From Pontederia crassipes (taxonomy: Eukaryota > Streptophyta > Magnoliopsida > Commelinales > Pontederiaceae): 64,000 bases of DNA. Both the position numbers and the translations under genes were made by a program. The stretch is taken from assembly GCA_030549335.1 (NCBI GenBank), contig JAUKPH010000017.1, forward strand, positions 12,361,501 through 12,425,500, written 5' to 3'. Positions 1 through 11,247 of this stretch are shown here, piece by piece (within the stretch, counting starts at the first letter, position 1; each line of letters begins with the position of its first letter). The notes below the pieces were generated by a model. The model was given only the letters and a program-made list of their open reading frames with translations, was not told where the DNA came from and did not search any database.

Positions 1-485
1 AAAATTACCTAGGGCAAATCTTAGAGTTAGGATTAGGAACAATAAGGCTTCGATCCACTTTGATCTAGGATCAAAGTGGGGATCCACCTTACATACCTAT
101 TTATTTGGTTCAAAATCTCTTCTTTCAATGCTGCCTTCATTCTCCTTCTCTTATGCTTCTTCTTCTTCTCCTCTCCCAGCTAGGACCAGCCTGTGCTTGC
201 TCTAAATCCCCTCCTGCTTGCTGTGGGTAACTGCAGGAAATGGTAATCCACCCTTCAATCTCGGATTCCAGCAAAAAGGGGTCTAGAACTTAGGGCAGAA
301 GTGAAGAAATTGGGGGAAAAGTGTCAAAATTGGACTGCTGGGGCTTTATATATTAGAGGGCAGAATCTTTGAGTGAGTAAATGGGAGCTGCCAAGTGTCC
401 AACTCTCTCTCTCCTGTATTGCCATATGTCCCAGTCCCCTTTTATTTCATTTTCTTTCTTTTACCACCTGATGACAGGTGTTACA
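1..485 (-). repeat. 3' LTR of the first gypsy element (partial)
   Basis: Bases 1-485 align with 5283-5735, differing by scattered substitutions and small indels, including an insertion at about 355-385 that is missing from the other copy. Both copies end in GTGTTACA, so the LTR starts TGTAACAC on the minus strand. The rest lies left of the window. Confidence 0.9.
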
Positions 486-499
486 TTCTACCCCCTTAA
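486..499 (-). other. Polypurine tract of the first gypsy element
   Basis: Directly inside the 3' LTR the minus strand reads AAGGGGGTAGAA before TGTAACAC. A G-rich purine run next to the LTR is the usual plus-strand priming site. The second gypsy element has a matching AAGGGGG run in the same place. Confidence 0.75.
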
Positions 500-529
500 A
501 ATAAAATTCGCCCTCGAATTTAACTGAAC

Positions 530-2110
530 TTAACGCTTACCGAAAAGATGCGGAAATTTCTCTCGCATTTTATCTTCGAGTTCCCAAGTAGCTTCTCGGC
601 CTTGATGATGTTGCCATGCTATCTTCACCATTGGCACAACTTTGTTGCGCAAATGCTTCTTGCTAAATTCCAGTACTTCAATTGGATACTCTTCATAAAT
701 CAAATCTTCTTTCAGATTTGGCTCTTCTACAATCAGCACATTGGACTCATCGTGAATGTATTTTCGTAACATCGATACGTGAAATACATTATGAATAGCC
801 GCATATGATGGTGGCAGCGCCAATCTATATGCGTCTTCTCCAACTCTATCCAAGATTTCGAAGGGTCCAATGTATCTTGGACTTAGTTTTCCTTTTCGAC
901 TAAATCTCATAACTCATTTTGTAGGTGAAGTCTTCAAAAGCACATGTTCTCTAATCTGAAATTTCAGCTTTCTTCTCTTCAAGTCGGCATAGCTCTTTTG
1001 TCAACTTTGGGCAGCTTGCATTCTCTTTTTTACCAACTTGACTTTTTCAGCATATTGCTCTACAATGTTGGGTCCTAAAAGTGGTCCCTCTCCCACTTCT
1101 GTCCAGCATATAGGCGATCTACATGGACGACCATACAATGTCTCAAATGGTGCCATCTTAATTGTGGAATGATAACTATTGTTGTAGGCAAATTCCACCA
1201 ATGTTATATGCTCATCCCATGAACCTTGCCAATCCAATGCACATGCCATCAACATATCTTCCATTGTTTGGATTGTCCTTTCACTTTGGTCGTCCGATTG
1301 CGGGTGGAATGCCGTGCTATAGTTCAACTTTGTTCCAAATACATTTTGGAATCCTTTCCAAAATCTACTAGTAAATCTTGGGTCTCTATCCGACACGATG
1401 GAGAAAGGAATTCCATGAAGTCGGACAACTTCATTTACATATAATTGCACTAAGCTTTCCAAGGATTGCCTTATCCTAATAGGCAAGAAGTGGGCTGATT
1501 TTGTGAATCTGTCCACAATCATCCATACTGAGTCATTTCCATTCTTCGTCCTTGGCAAGCCAACAACGAAGTCCATAGTTATCTCCTCCCATTTCCACTC
1601 CGGCAAATTCAAAGGATGAAGCAAGCCGGGTAGTCTTTGGTGCTCAACTTTTACTTGTTGACACACTAAGTATCTTGAGACAAAATCGGCGATTTTCTTC
1701 TTCATATTGTTCCACCAAAAGTTTCTTTGTACATATTTGTACATTTTTGTGCTTCCCGGGTGGATTGTGAATTCTGACTTGTGACATTCACTTAACACTT
1801 CTTGTTTGAGCTCTTCATTACTTGGAACCCAAAGCCTATTTTTGAATCGAATTGCGCCATCACTTCCAAATCTAAATCTCGTGTGCTCTTTATAGCATAA
1901 AGCTGCCATGTATTGAAATTCGGGATCTTCTCTTTGTGCTTGCATAATTCGATCAAAAAGATTTACCCGAATCCCATATTGAGCCATTAGCATAGCTCGG
2001 CCACTAATTGGAGTGGGACTCCATTGAATGATGCTTTCTATCATATTCCACCGATGCACTCTCAAACATGCCATTTTTCCGTTCCATTTCCGGCTCAAGG
2101 CATCCGCCAC
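530..2110 (-). pseudogene. Gypsy pol: integrase with chromodomain-like C-terminus
   Basis: One reading frame broken by TGA codons at 1001-1003 and 914-916. From the N-terminal side there is an HHCC zinc-binding region (HPGSTKMYKYVQRNFWW), then the integrase core with all three catalytic acidic residues visible: D in ITMDFVVGLP, D in VSDRDPRF and E in QSERTIQ. The tail has the GPF.IL..VG..AYRLALP block, and the ending [19 protein letters not shown] resembles the chromodomain of Tekay-type chromoviruses. The enzyme would insert element cDNA into chromatin. The stop at 1001 falls where the family has arginine (CGA to TGA), so this looks like methylation-driven decay rather than frameshifting. 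Confidence 0.9.
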
Positions 2111-2116
2111 AACGTT

Positions 2117-2700
2117 TGTCTTTCCCGGATGATACGTGATGCCGAATTCATAATCTTTTAAAAATTTCAGCCATCGTCATTGTCTCATATTGAGCTCCCT
2201 TTGTGAGAATATGTACTTCAAACTCTTGTGGTCCGAGTACACTTCGAATTCCTCTCCATATAAGTAGTGTCTCAATGTTTTTAATGCAAACACCACCGCT
2301 GCCAGCTCTAGATCATGTGTAGAATAGTTTTTTTCGTGCTTCTTTAGTTGCCTAGATGCATAAGCAACCACACTTTCACGTTGTATAAGAACACATCCTA
2401 GTCCAGTTCCACATGCATCTCTATAAACCATAAATCCACCGTTGCCCGACGGAATTGTGAGTACCGGTGCCGAGGTGAGCCTTCTCTTCAACTCGAGAAA
2501 ACTCTCTTCACAAGCTTGAGTCCAAATAAACTCCTCCCCTTTCTTAGTAAGCTTTGTCAAATGTGCTGAAATTTTGGAGAAGTCCTGTATGAACATTCTA
2601 TAATAGCCTGCTAAGACAAGAAAACTTCTTATCTCGGTCACCGTCGCTGGTTGTTCCCAATTAATCACTGCCTCCACCTTTGCTGGATCCACAGAAATGC
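2117..2700 (-). pseudogene. Gypsy pol: RNase H
   Basis: The RNase H domain would degrade the RNA strand during reverse transcription. Visible blocks are [15 protein letters not shown] (first catalytic D), [23 protein letters not shown] and [11 protein letters not shown]. The frame runs on toward integrase through a TGA at 2177-2179, where relatives have arginine (ELNMRQ-R-RW). On the RT side it is joined to the thumb region, whose next stop is TGA at 2705-2707. The frame is the same as for integrase, so only point changes separate the domains. Confidence 0.9.
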
Positions 2701-3230
2701 CTTGTCATGAAATTATGTGGCCTAAGAACACCACTTGATCAAGCCAAAACTCACGTTTTGAGAATTTGGCAAATAATTGATGCTGCCTTAGAATTTCCAG
2801 CACTATTTGTAAGTGTTATCGATGCTCCTCAGGACTAGATGAATACACCAAAATGTCGTCTACAAATACTATGATGAATTGGTCCAAGAATGGTTTGAAA
2901 ACCCTGTTCATCAAGTCCATGAAGGCTGCAAGAGCATTCGTTAGTCCAAAAGACATAACCAAGAATTCATAATGGTCATACTTCGACCTAAAGGCTGTTT
3001 TAGGCACATCATCCTCAGCTATACGTAGCTGATGGTAACCGCTTTGTAAATCAATCTTCGAGAACACCGTTGCCGACGATAATTGATCAAATAAATCATC
3101 GATTCAAGGCAACAGATACTTATTCTTGATGGTAGTCTTGTTGAGCATTCTATAATCAATGCATAGTCTAAGGGAACCATCTTTCTTCTTTACGAAGAGC
3201 ACCGGTGCGCCCTTCCGGTGGCAGCCCGGG
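2701..3230 (-). pseudogene. Gypsy pol: reverse transcriptase, 5' deleted
   Basis: RT palm blocks are clear: [32 protein letters not shown] and the catalytic [14 protein letters not shown] at 3104-3106 replaces the arginine of the usual [10 protein letters not shown]. Upstream, [19 protein letters not shown] is readable, but at about 3212 the sequence jumps straight from the protease-side LPGLPP to this block. About 80 codons of linker and RT start are therefore missing and the frame changes. The reverse transcriptase cannot be made from this copy. Confidence 0.88.
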
Positions 3231-4168
3231 TAGCTCCTCGGGAAACACATCTGGATAATCTCGGACTACATCAATCAACTCCAATGCTTGGGGTTGTGGA
3301 TTGTTCATTGTGACACTTGCTAGGAATCTCCGGCAGCCCCTTTTCATCAATTTGTTAGCTTTAATTTAGAAATCAGCACCTTCTTTTCGCCGGATGGAGT
3401 TCCTTGAATCACTATTTGTTGTCCACCTATAGTGGTAACCACTAGTTTCTTTTCTCTTCAAAAGACATGAACATCATAATAGGAAAGCCAATCCATACTT
3501 ATTATGACGTCATAATCCAACATTGGAATTACTACCAAGTCAGCCGGCAAATTGTAGCCTTCAACTTGCACGGGCACGTTAGGAATATACCTTCTAGTTG
3601 ATGTATCCCCAACTAAAGTCAAGATCTCCATTTCTCAATTCATTTTTCTCATCCTTACATTGAGTAGCTTAGCAAAATTATAAGAGATGAACGAGTGCGT
3701 AGCTCCCGTGTCAAATAAGATATTAGCATGGTGATTTGCTATAAGCAAGTTACCTTGGATAACGTCATTAGATGGCTGTGCTTCCTTAGTCTGTATGGTG
3801 TAGACTCTACCATGAGTCCTTGGTGGAGTATCCTCCATCTTGCCTTTGCCCTTGTTTGGCGGGTTCTCCCTCTTTATTGGACAATCCTTAACCCAATGGC
3901 CTTGCTGTTCACAGTTTAGACATGCTCCTGATTCGCAGTAACATTTGCCCGAATGCTTTTTTCCCACAAGAGGGACAAGTGTTGGCTTTTCCCTTGTTGT
4001 CGTCCTCCTTCTTGGGAGTGTAGCTAGGCTTCTTTGGAGGCTTACTCTTGCTGTACCCCTCCTCTTTTGCAGGTCATTTTCCTTTAGAAGCAGCTTTTAT
4101 CTCTTCAAAGTCCTTCTGGATGTTGGTGGCTCTTCAAAGTCCTTCTGGATGTTGGTGGCTCTTTTAAG
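3168..4168 (-). pseudogene. Gypsy gag 3' part (zinc knuckle) and aspartic protease
   Basis: The gag end holds a CX2CX4HX4C knuckle (CLNCEQQGHWVKDC), which packages element RNA. It is followed by a basic spacer and the aspartic protease motif LFDTGATHSFIS. Further protease sequence (RYIPNVPVQVEGYNLPADL) follows, broken by TGA codons near 3637 and 3456, then a linker ending [17 protein letters not shown]. Gag upstream of about 4168 is missing: the sequence runs directly into LTR-type sequence. A 29-bp tandem duplication lies at the very edge of the remaining gag. Confidence 0.82.
4102..4159. repeat. 29-bp perfect tandem duplication in gag
   Basis: The 29-bp unit TCTTCAAAGTCCTTCTGGAT followed by GTTGGTGGC occurs twice head to tail (4102-4130 and 4131-4159), just before the point where gag is broken off. 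29 is not a multiple of three, so it shifts the frame. Confidence 0.9.
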
Positions 4169-4171
4169 ATC

Positions 4172-5735
4172 TAAGCCATAAAATGATCAATTTGCATAAT
4201 ATGACATGAATCACTAAAATGAACAGCAATGAGCAATAATCAATTCTATACAATTCCATCTAGGTGTTTTCTTAACCTAGATAATATCAATTTCATTCAA
4301 TCTATAGGCTCGTCAATATTAAGCATGGACAATGCAATCAATATGGCATTGTCATGCCCAATGTGACCCATGGTCCAATAGTGTTCATGCTTAATCAATG
4401 AAAGTAATTATCTTATTTGTTATTGTATGATGAGTGAAAGTTTGCGCCATAACTTCCATGAATCGGTCCCCATATAGCCATCCCTTGTTTCTCATCATAT
4501 GACAACCCAATTATTATAAATTTATTTCAATAATCAATATGAGCCTTTAACAATGGTTGAAGGGCTGAATCTTGCCTTAGTCATGTGGTTGGCTAGACCA
4601 CGGAAAACTATCAGTTTCCCAAACAATGGGTGTCCCGAAGGACCAATAAACAATGTGGAGGCATCTACCTCCCAATATGACAGGCTCATCAGATAATTTC
4701 TCCAACAGATTCATTCAATCAGTCAATACATCAATTCATTAACCGATTCTAATTACGGCTGGGCATGCATATCAATATCGACTAGATTATCAATCAATAA
4801 TTCATAATTATACTATTTCTGTGCAGGACCGGTCGACCGATAATGTATGACCAGTCGAGTCTTAGAGACTGACCGATCAACATGTGACCGGTCGACCGGT
4901 CATACATGATCGGTCGACCGATACTAAATAAACATCGGTCGGCCGATCACTATGTGTTCGACCGACGGATATGTGATCGCCGGATGACCGGTCTCTAATA
5001 TCGGTCGACCGATCGTATCGTAATTTTTATGATATGTACACTGTGATTACCGGTCGACCGGCCATTACCAGTTGTCGACCGATATATCGTACAGAATGAT
5101 AAATCTATACATTTTTCTATAATTTTCAAGATGCAATACAACATACAATTTGCCACACAATACAGTAACATGATGGACTCTCAAACATGTATCAATTTTC
5201 TCAAATCTAACATGCATTTTCCTAGATTTCATTGAACATAATCATGCAACTAGTTTTAATATCAAATCTAATTTTTAACTCTAAAATTATTTAGGGTAGA
5301 TCTTAGAGTTAGGATTAGAAACAATAAGGCTTAGATCCACTTTGATCTAGGATCAAAGTGAGGATCCACCTTACATACCTATTTGTTTGGTTCAAAATCT
5401 CTTCTTTCAATGCTGCCTTCCTTCTCCTTCTCTTCTACTTCTTCTTCTCCTCCTCTCCCAACTACGACCAGCCTGTGCACTCTAAATCTCCTCCTGCTTG
5501 CTGTTGGGTAATTGCAGAAAATGGTAATCCACCCTTCAATCTCGGATTCCAGCAGCAAGAGATTTAGAACTTAGGGCAGAAGTGAAGAAATTGGGGAAAA
5601 AGGGTCAAAATTGGACTGCTGGGGTTTTATATATTAAAGGGCAAGTGTCCAACTCTCTCTCTCCTGTATTGCCATGTGTCCCAGCACCTTTTTATTTCAT
5701 TTTCTTTCTTTTACCGCCTGATGACAGGTGTTACA
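4172..5735 (-). repeat. 5' LTR of the first gypsy element (inner edge deleted)
   Basis: The outer end GTGTTACA (5728-5735) matches the end of the 3' LTR at 485, and 5283-5735 aligns with 1-485. The inner boundary cannot be set: no primer-binding site is present and gag sequence stops near 4168, so a deletion removed the LTR/gag junction. The LTR holds a cluster of the GGTCGACC palindrome (4829-5090). Confidence 0.8.
4829..5090. repeat. Palindrome cluster, core CGGTCGACCG, in gypsy LTR
   Basis: About a dozen full or partial copies of CGGTCGACCGAT-like words at irregular spacing of roughly 15-30 bases, in both half-site orientations. The surrounding LTR is AT-rich, so the cluster is a GC-rich island. 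The same word is clustered in the LTRs of the second gypsy element and of the copia element. Confidence 0.85.
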
Positions 5736-5827
5736 ACGCCACCCCGTCAACGCTCAATGCATGTAGGTGAGTAGCACCCACCCATGGTGCATGAGCATGA
5801 GATGATTCCATTCTCAACAGCCACTAT

Positions 5828-6331
5828 ATCGAGAAGACAGGCAAGCAGCAGCACTTGTTGTGGGCGAAACTAGGAGGTACTGGAGCGGTGGCTGGCAGCG
5901 AGCTAGGGCCGCACGGGCGTTCCAGCGACGGCGGAGTCAAACAAAAAATTTGAGAATAAAAAACAACAAAAGGATGATGGCAATTGCACCAAGGAGGAAC
6001 ACATCACAAATGTCAGAAGCTGAATGATCATGATCTATTGGAAATTACTTAGTTGAGACTGCAAACTCCTAATATGATACTTAATTTATATTAGGAGTTT
6101 GCAGTCTCAACTAAGTAATTTCCGATGAATCATGATCATCTCTCTTCTGACATTCGTGGTGTGTTCCTCCCTGATGCAATTGCCATCATCCTTTTGTTGT
6201 TTTTCACTCTCAAACTTTATGTCTGGCTCAGCCGTGGCTGGAACGCCCGTGCGGCCTTCGCTGCCAGCCGCCGCTCCAGTACCTCCTAGTTTCGCCCACA
6301 ACAAGTGCTGCTGCTTGACTGTCTTCTCGAT
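5828..6331. repeat. Long near-perfect inverted repeat (hairpin), arms about 245 bp
   Basis: The left arm (5828-6075) is the reverse complement of the right arm (6088-6331) with few mismatches. The inner 36 bases next to the 12-base loop (6076-6087) match perfectly. A transcript from either strand would fold into a long double-stranded stem, a typical source of small RNAs. No flanking target duplication was recognised. The right arm has an open frame of about 90 codons on the plus strand that I do not recognise, probably only because the arm is GC-rich. Confidence 0.9.
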
Positions 6332-8727
6332 GGCCTGCTCCGCTGCAGCTCCTCTTTTCGCTAAGGGCTGCTATATAATTATGCTCCTCTTCTGTATTCA
6401 ATGACTGTTATTTAATATTCAATAACTGTGTTCACAATCACATCAGAGACATATGTATTGCTATGCTACCAAAGGACGATGGCTTTCCATAGGCTTTTCC
6501 AAACGTAGGAATTGCAGCCCTGGTCTTAGCTCTCTCTTAATCTAATTTGAAAATTTTGATTTTGATCGCCTTTATTTAATAGTCAACTCATTACTTTTGG
6601 ATGACATTAGTACAATTAATATGTATCAGTTTAACATAATTAATGTCTTAATGATAAATGTTGGCATATTAGTATTTCTTGTCAAAATATTTTTAGTTTT
6701 ACTTAATCTGGATAGAAATATTAATAATGTTTTTATTGCTAAAATTAATTTCCAGGTAATTGATTTTGATATTTGTTCTGGACAAATTTAACATTAGTAT
6801 TTTCAGACTAATATCTGATTTATTTTCAGAAAATCCAATTGGATATTGATTAATATTTTCGGATTAATATGTCATTGCAAAATTTAGATTTTATTAAAAA
6901 AAAATTTCTTGTTCCGAAAATAACATTTGCTTAAATTTTGTTTTCAGGATTATTAACATCAATTATATTGTGATTGTAAAATTCATAATATCAAACCTTC
7001 TGGTCAGCAAGGGTGGACATTGTTTTTTAATTATTCATATTAATTAACATCGAAATTTATATTTTCAAACAATTACCAAAATTACAATACTATCACATTT
7101 ATTGAAAGTCATTCACGCGACTTATTATAAAGGCAAACAACTATTAAAACATGAAAATAATTAATTGAATTATATTAATGCTTTTTAACTTCCCCAAATC
7201 AGAAGATAATATTTTTTATGACATATTCAGTTTATCTCCAAACCATTAATTTTTGGTGCACTGTCATCAAATGTTTTATATTTGTGGGAAAAAAACTGAT
7301 ATATATATATATATATATATTAAGAATATTAAATTAATTTTTTTACCTGTCAAATTTTGTCCCACATAAATTCATATTAGTATTGTTGGAGGCTTGGAGC
7401 AACACTTACATTTCAGAATATACCTAATATGCCTACGTATATTTGCAAGAAGTGTTTTGAGCCCTGTTCATTCATTTATACTAACAACAAGGGAACATTT
7501 TCTTACAATATTTTATAGTTTTCGAGAAATGTCAAAATCTGTTGCTTTGAATTAGAGAAGTTGAGATGTACGTAACATATATTTGCACAGAAAAAAAAAA
7601 GAAAAAAAAAAGGCAGGCCTCCAGCGTCCGTCCTCCTCCCCTCCGGTCCGGCGGCGTCCTAGTCCTAGGAGTCGAGCAAGCGCCCCCCCCTGAGCAGGCT
7701 GCAGAGACCACCAACGCAGCTGGAGGTCTCGAAAGCGAAGGCGCCAAGGCTGTCGAGCTCGTAATATTGAGCCGACAAGATAAAAAACAATATGAAAAAT
7801 AAATGAAAAGTGTTTAAAACTGATGTGTAATTAATCTATTCAAAAGTTTAAGCGTGGGCCGACCGTAATTTTAACTTTAGTTCAGTTGGACAATAATTAA
7901 GGAAAAAAATATTTTTCAATAAAAATTTAATCAAGTTTGAAATTTTGTTTTTTTAAAATTATTCTGATATGCAAAAGTTTAAATCAATAATTTTATATTC
8001 TTAATAAAAAGGCAGAACGAAGAAGTTAGTGTTGCTGGCGGGGAGCGACAATATTTTATACACGTACGCGCTGTCATTACTTTTTGGATTTAGACTGAAA
8101 ATAAAATTATAATATCCTCCCCACCTGGGTGACGTTTGGTGTCCAAACTAAATTACTCCTTTTAATTAACTCAAAAATTATTTCCTTTCATCTTCCTAGA
8201 AAAAGAAAAAAGAGAGGAAAAAATGGCGTCCAAACCAAAGGTATATGTCTGCTCTCTTCGTAGTCCAGTTATAATGTTAAAAAAATTTGTTCTTTTCATA
8301 TTCTTCATCTTAAATTATCAACTTTGAGAGGAGAGAAGTTTAAAACTTGCACTCGAGCATTTAAACACACACAAAAAGAAAAGACAAATAAGAAGCTTGA
8401 AAGTGGATTCTTCATAAAACCTGGCCTTGAGATAAACAGAAATATAAGACATTTGCATTGACAAATGACATTAAAACCTTCTAGGCGGCTGAGCTTGGGG
8501 TTCGTGTCATGTTGAGCTCCTCCTCCTCCTCCTCCTTCCCGGCCAGCTGCCGCTGCTACTGCTCTTATTTCCGTCCACGTACATGCAGCTGCATGACTGC
8601 CTTAAAAAATGAACTGATCATATCAACACTTACAAAAGTTTAAAAGACAAAGAGGAAAAAGATTAAATAGACATCGATCCGTTGGTCCTTAGCAAAATGC
8701 TACGTACTAATAGACTCTTACACTTGA
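6332..8727. other. Intergenic, AT-rich, no gene recognised
   Basis: Mostly AT-rich sequence with many stops in all frames. A (TA)n run lies at about 7300-7320. A short GC-rich patch at 7615-7755 gives open frames on both strands that look compositional. A second GC-rich patch with a (TCC)n run lies at 8515-8590. Nothing matches a known family. Confidence 0.6.
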
Positions 8728-8907
8728 TCATGAGACGCCGACGGCAGCAGGGGCCGCCGCGTCGGAGCCCCTGGAGCGGCGCATGCGCAGGCGGGCGCGC
8801 ACCTTGATGAAGGCCCATCGCAAGAAAAACAAGAAGAGTATAATTAGAATAACGGCTATCACTATGACGACACGAACCCCGGTGGGGCCGAAGATGGTCT
8901 CCCCCAT
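8728..8907 (-). CDS. Small single-pass membrane protein, unknown family (59 aa)
   Basis: The ATG at 8905-8907 opens a 59-residue protein. After a short N-terminus (MGETIFGPTG) there is one strongly hydrophobic segment at residues 12-31 (VRVVIVIAVILIILFLFFLR), then a dense basic stretch (KVRARLRMRRSR, about 35-46) and an alanine-rich tail. Basic residues after the segment suggest the C-terminus faces the cytosol. The start is supported by a TATA box about 40 bases upstream and by the rise in GC and regular codon use at the ATG. An in-frame upstream extension to 8979 lies in the AT-rich promoter and is unlikely. I do not recognise the family, and no function can be given from sequence. Confidence 0.6.
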   Translation of the reverse strand: MGETIFGPTGVRVVIVIAVILIILFLFFLRWAFIKVRARLRMRRSRGSDAAAPAAVGVS

Positions 8908-8945
8908 GTGAACTGAGATCGAGATTGGAATTATACAAAACCTCG

Positions 8946-8953
8946 TATTTATA
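8946..8953 (-). promoter_or_regulatory. TATA box of the small membrane-protein gene
   Basis: The minus strand reads TATAAATA 39-46 bases before the ATG at 8907. This would place the transcript start about 10-15 bases before the ATG, a short leader. It is flanked by GTAC repeats and, further up, a (TA)n run at 8981-9008. Confidence 0.55.
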
Positions 8954-9008
8954 CGTACGTACGTACGGTAAATAAACAAGATTATATATATATATATATA
9001 TTATATAT

Positions 9009-9910
9009 GCCCTATTCGCAAGATGGAACGGCCGTGACAATTTATAAATGTGTTGGTTTTCAAAGCAAGTGAAGTGAGGGTGAAAGTGGAACCACGTACA
9101 GCTGCCGCCGCTCACCTACCGACGGACAAATTCGTGCTGCTCACCTACTGAACCGTGCATGCATGCGACTTCGATCGTTTTTGGGTGCAAAGAAACCAAA
9201 TTTTGAGAACACTTTACGTGTGTGCTGCCGGCCATGGGCGATCCGAATGTTAAGCCCGGCCTCAAGGGAAAGAGCACAAATTTTAATAATCCGAAGGTTT
9301 ACCCGCTCGCTGATGGGTGCTGTACGCTCATCCCACATGCAGACGAATTGAACTCGGGTGCGCACACAATTTTTAACGATTATAAAATTATTATTAGCGT
9401 AAATTATTAAATTTCTATAGAAATATTTTCCAATTATAAATAATTTAATGGTCAAAATTATAATATGGACTTTGATTCTATTTTTTAAAAATATAATGTA
9501 TACATATTTTAAGTATGAAATGATGTTATAATCATATATTCTCATAATGATATGAATAATACAAGTAACTGATTGGGACAAAATATAATTATTACATATA
9601 TTATTCTATTTTGTTATGAAATATAATAATACTCTATGAAAAATATAATGGGGGAGAAATGTATAATTTTAAAGAGAGAATTAATAATATTTTCATGACA
9701 ATGAGTATAATGTGTTCTCTATGCTATTTATGATGGCAATGAAATAAATTATTTTTATTATCAAATTAAAAGAAAGAAAATGATGTTCTAGAATATTCAA
9801 ATAATGGGATCATAAAATATATTCTCCTAATGTGTAAATGACTCTTATCATGGAATTATATAATTTAAACTCATTGAGGTCAAAGACAATTGTGAAATCT
9901 ATGATTCTAT

Positions 9911-9915
<5 letters not shown>
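9009..9915. other. Intergenic, AT-rich, no gene recognised
   Basis: Open frames at 9141-9581 on both strands are low-complexity or lack any recognisable motif. From about 9400 the sequence is strongly AT-rich with no coding signal. Confidence 0.6.

Positions 9916-9965
<50 letters not shown>
9916..9965. repeat. (AT)n/(AC)n microsatellite
   Basis: About 42 bases of AT dinucleotides running into a short AC tract. It marks the left edge of the GC-rich repeat block. Confidence 0.95.
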
Positions 9966-10710
9966 TTATAGGGGGAGGATCATCCAACGAGCGCGGATTT
10001 CATGCAGGTTTAGGCGAAAAAAAGGAACTCGCAGCGACGGCGACCTCGGGGTAGCGGCGAAGATAGTGCAGCCACGACGACCTTGGGGCAGCGGGGAAGA
10101 CTGCGTCAACATCGACCTCGGGGCGGCAAAGACCATGCATCGACGACTACCTCGGGGCAACCACAACAAAGAGGGAAGAACTATGGCGACCTCATGACCG
10201 TGAGACCTCGGCGCGACGGGCGATTCACACACGATTTGGGGCAGGTGATTCACACACTGAATAAGACTTTACAGCGAAGAGACCCGACAGCCGATTCACA
10301 AATGATTTGGAGCAGCCAATCTCGCGGGACTGCAATCGACCTTTGTTCGTCAAGCAGCTTCGACTTGCGATTTTGTTCGCCGAAGATACCAAGAGACGAG
10401 CAACTTCGATTCATCAATTGGGCTGGTGGTCGCCAGATCAGTGGTGCTCGCCGGATCGGTATGGGTTTTGTTCAGTAAGCATTATGGTGGTCACCAGATC
10501 GTGAAGGGTGGAGGTGGTGGTCATTGGATTCACAGGCGAATCGAACACCTGTCGTGGTCGTGCGGTGGCGGGAGCTTGATCGCGACCTGGATAACTTCTG
10601 AACTTCCACCAGTAGAAATGCAGGGAGATCATCGTCGGTCGTTCACTATGCGCTGGCCTCCAGGTGTCGATGCAGGGAGATCGTCATCGACCATTCGGTA
10701 TGCGCTGACC
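9966..10710. repeat. GC-rich low-complexity block of unknown origin
   Basis: A GC-rich stretch with a loosely repeated GACCTCGGGGCAGCG-like word at about 10030-10160. Open frames exist on both strands but none shows a recognisable domain. The block starts with GGGGGAGGAT right after the AT microsatellite, and the same GGGGGAGGAT word ends each of the tandem units that follow. The whole of 9966-11249 may therefore be one unclassified mobile or satellite-like unit. Confidence 0.5.
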
Positions 10711-11247
10711 TCTAGGCGTCGACGGCCGCATGTCGCCGATTCAAAAATTAGGGCATGGGAACATTGATGGTCGATTTTGTGATGTTGAACCGATGTCATC
10801 GGACCAATTTTGTGATGTTGGACTGCACAAATTGTATGCGGCCTTCGGATCCGCATCTAACGATTGTAGGAGGGAGGAAGACAGTCCTCTTGTAAGGGGG
10901 AGGATATACATTATGATAGACCAATTTAACATATTGTATTTATTATTATCATCATCATCATCATCATCATCATCATAGGCGTCGACGGCCGCACGTCGCC
11001 GATTCAAAAACTAGGGCATGGGGAACATTGACGGTCGGTTTTGTGACGTTGAACCGATGTCATCGGACCAATTTTGTGATGTTGAACTGGGGAACATTGA
11101 CGGTCAGTTTTGTGACGTTGAACCGATGTCATCGGACCGGTTTTGTAATGTTGAACTGCACAAATTGTATGTGGCCTTCGAATCCGCATCTAACGACAGT
11201 AGGAGGGAGGAAGACAGTCCTCTTGTAAGGGGGAGGATATACATTAT

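Larger units (their letters stand above)
1..5735 (-). mobile_element. Ty3/gypsy chromovirus-type LTR retrotransposon, internally deleted
   Basis: A gypsy element read right to left: 5' LTR (about 4172-5735), gag zinc knuckle and protease, RT, RNase H, integrase with a chromodomain-like tail, polypurine tract, 3' LTR (1-485, cut by the window start). The order protease-RT-RNase H-integrase is that of Ty3/gypsy, and the tail suggests the Tekay/Del chromovirus group. Two deletions are visible. One removes the first half of gag, the primer site and the inner edge of the 5' LTR near 4170. The other removes the protease-RT linker and the RT start near 3212. Pol also has several in-frame TGA codons, so the copy is dead. 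The left target duplication lies outside the window. Confidence 0.92.

Noticed and set aside
7566..7802. Open frame of 78 codons on plus, with an overlapping one on minus
   Set aside because: It lies in a short GC-rich patch next to an A-run. Both strands are open, with Pro/Ala/Arg-rich low-complexity readings and no family pattern.
9141..9581. 146-codon open frame on minus
   Set aside because: Its first half is AT-rich and translates to Ile/Tyr/Asn runs; no motif, and opposing frames are equally open.
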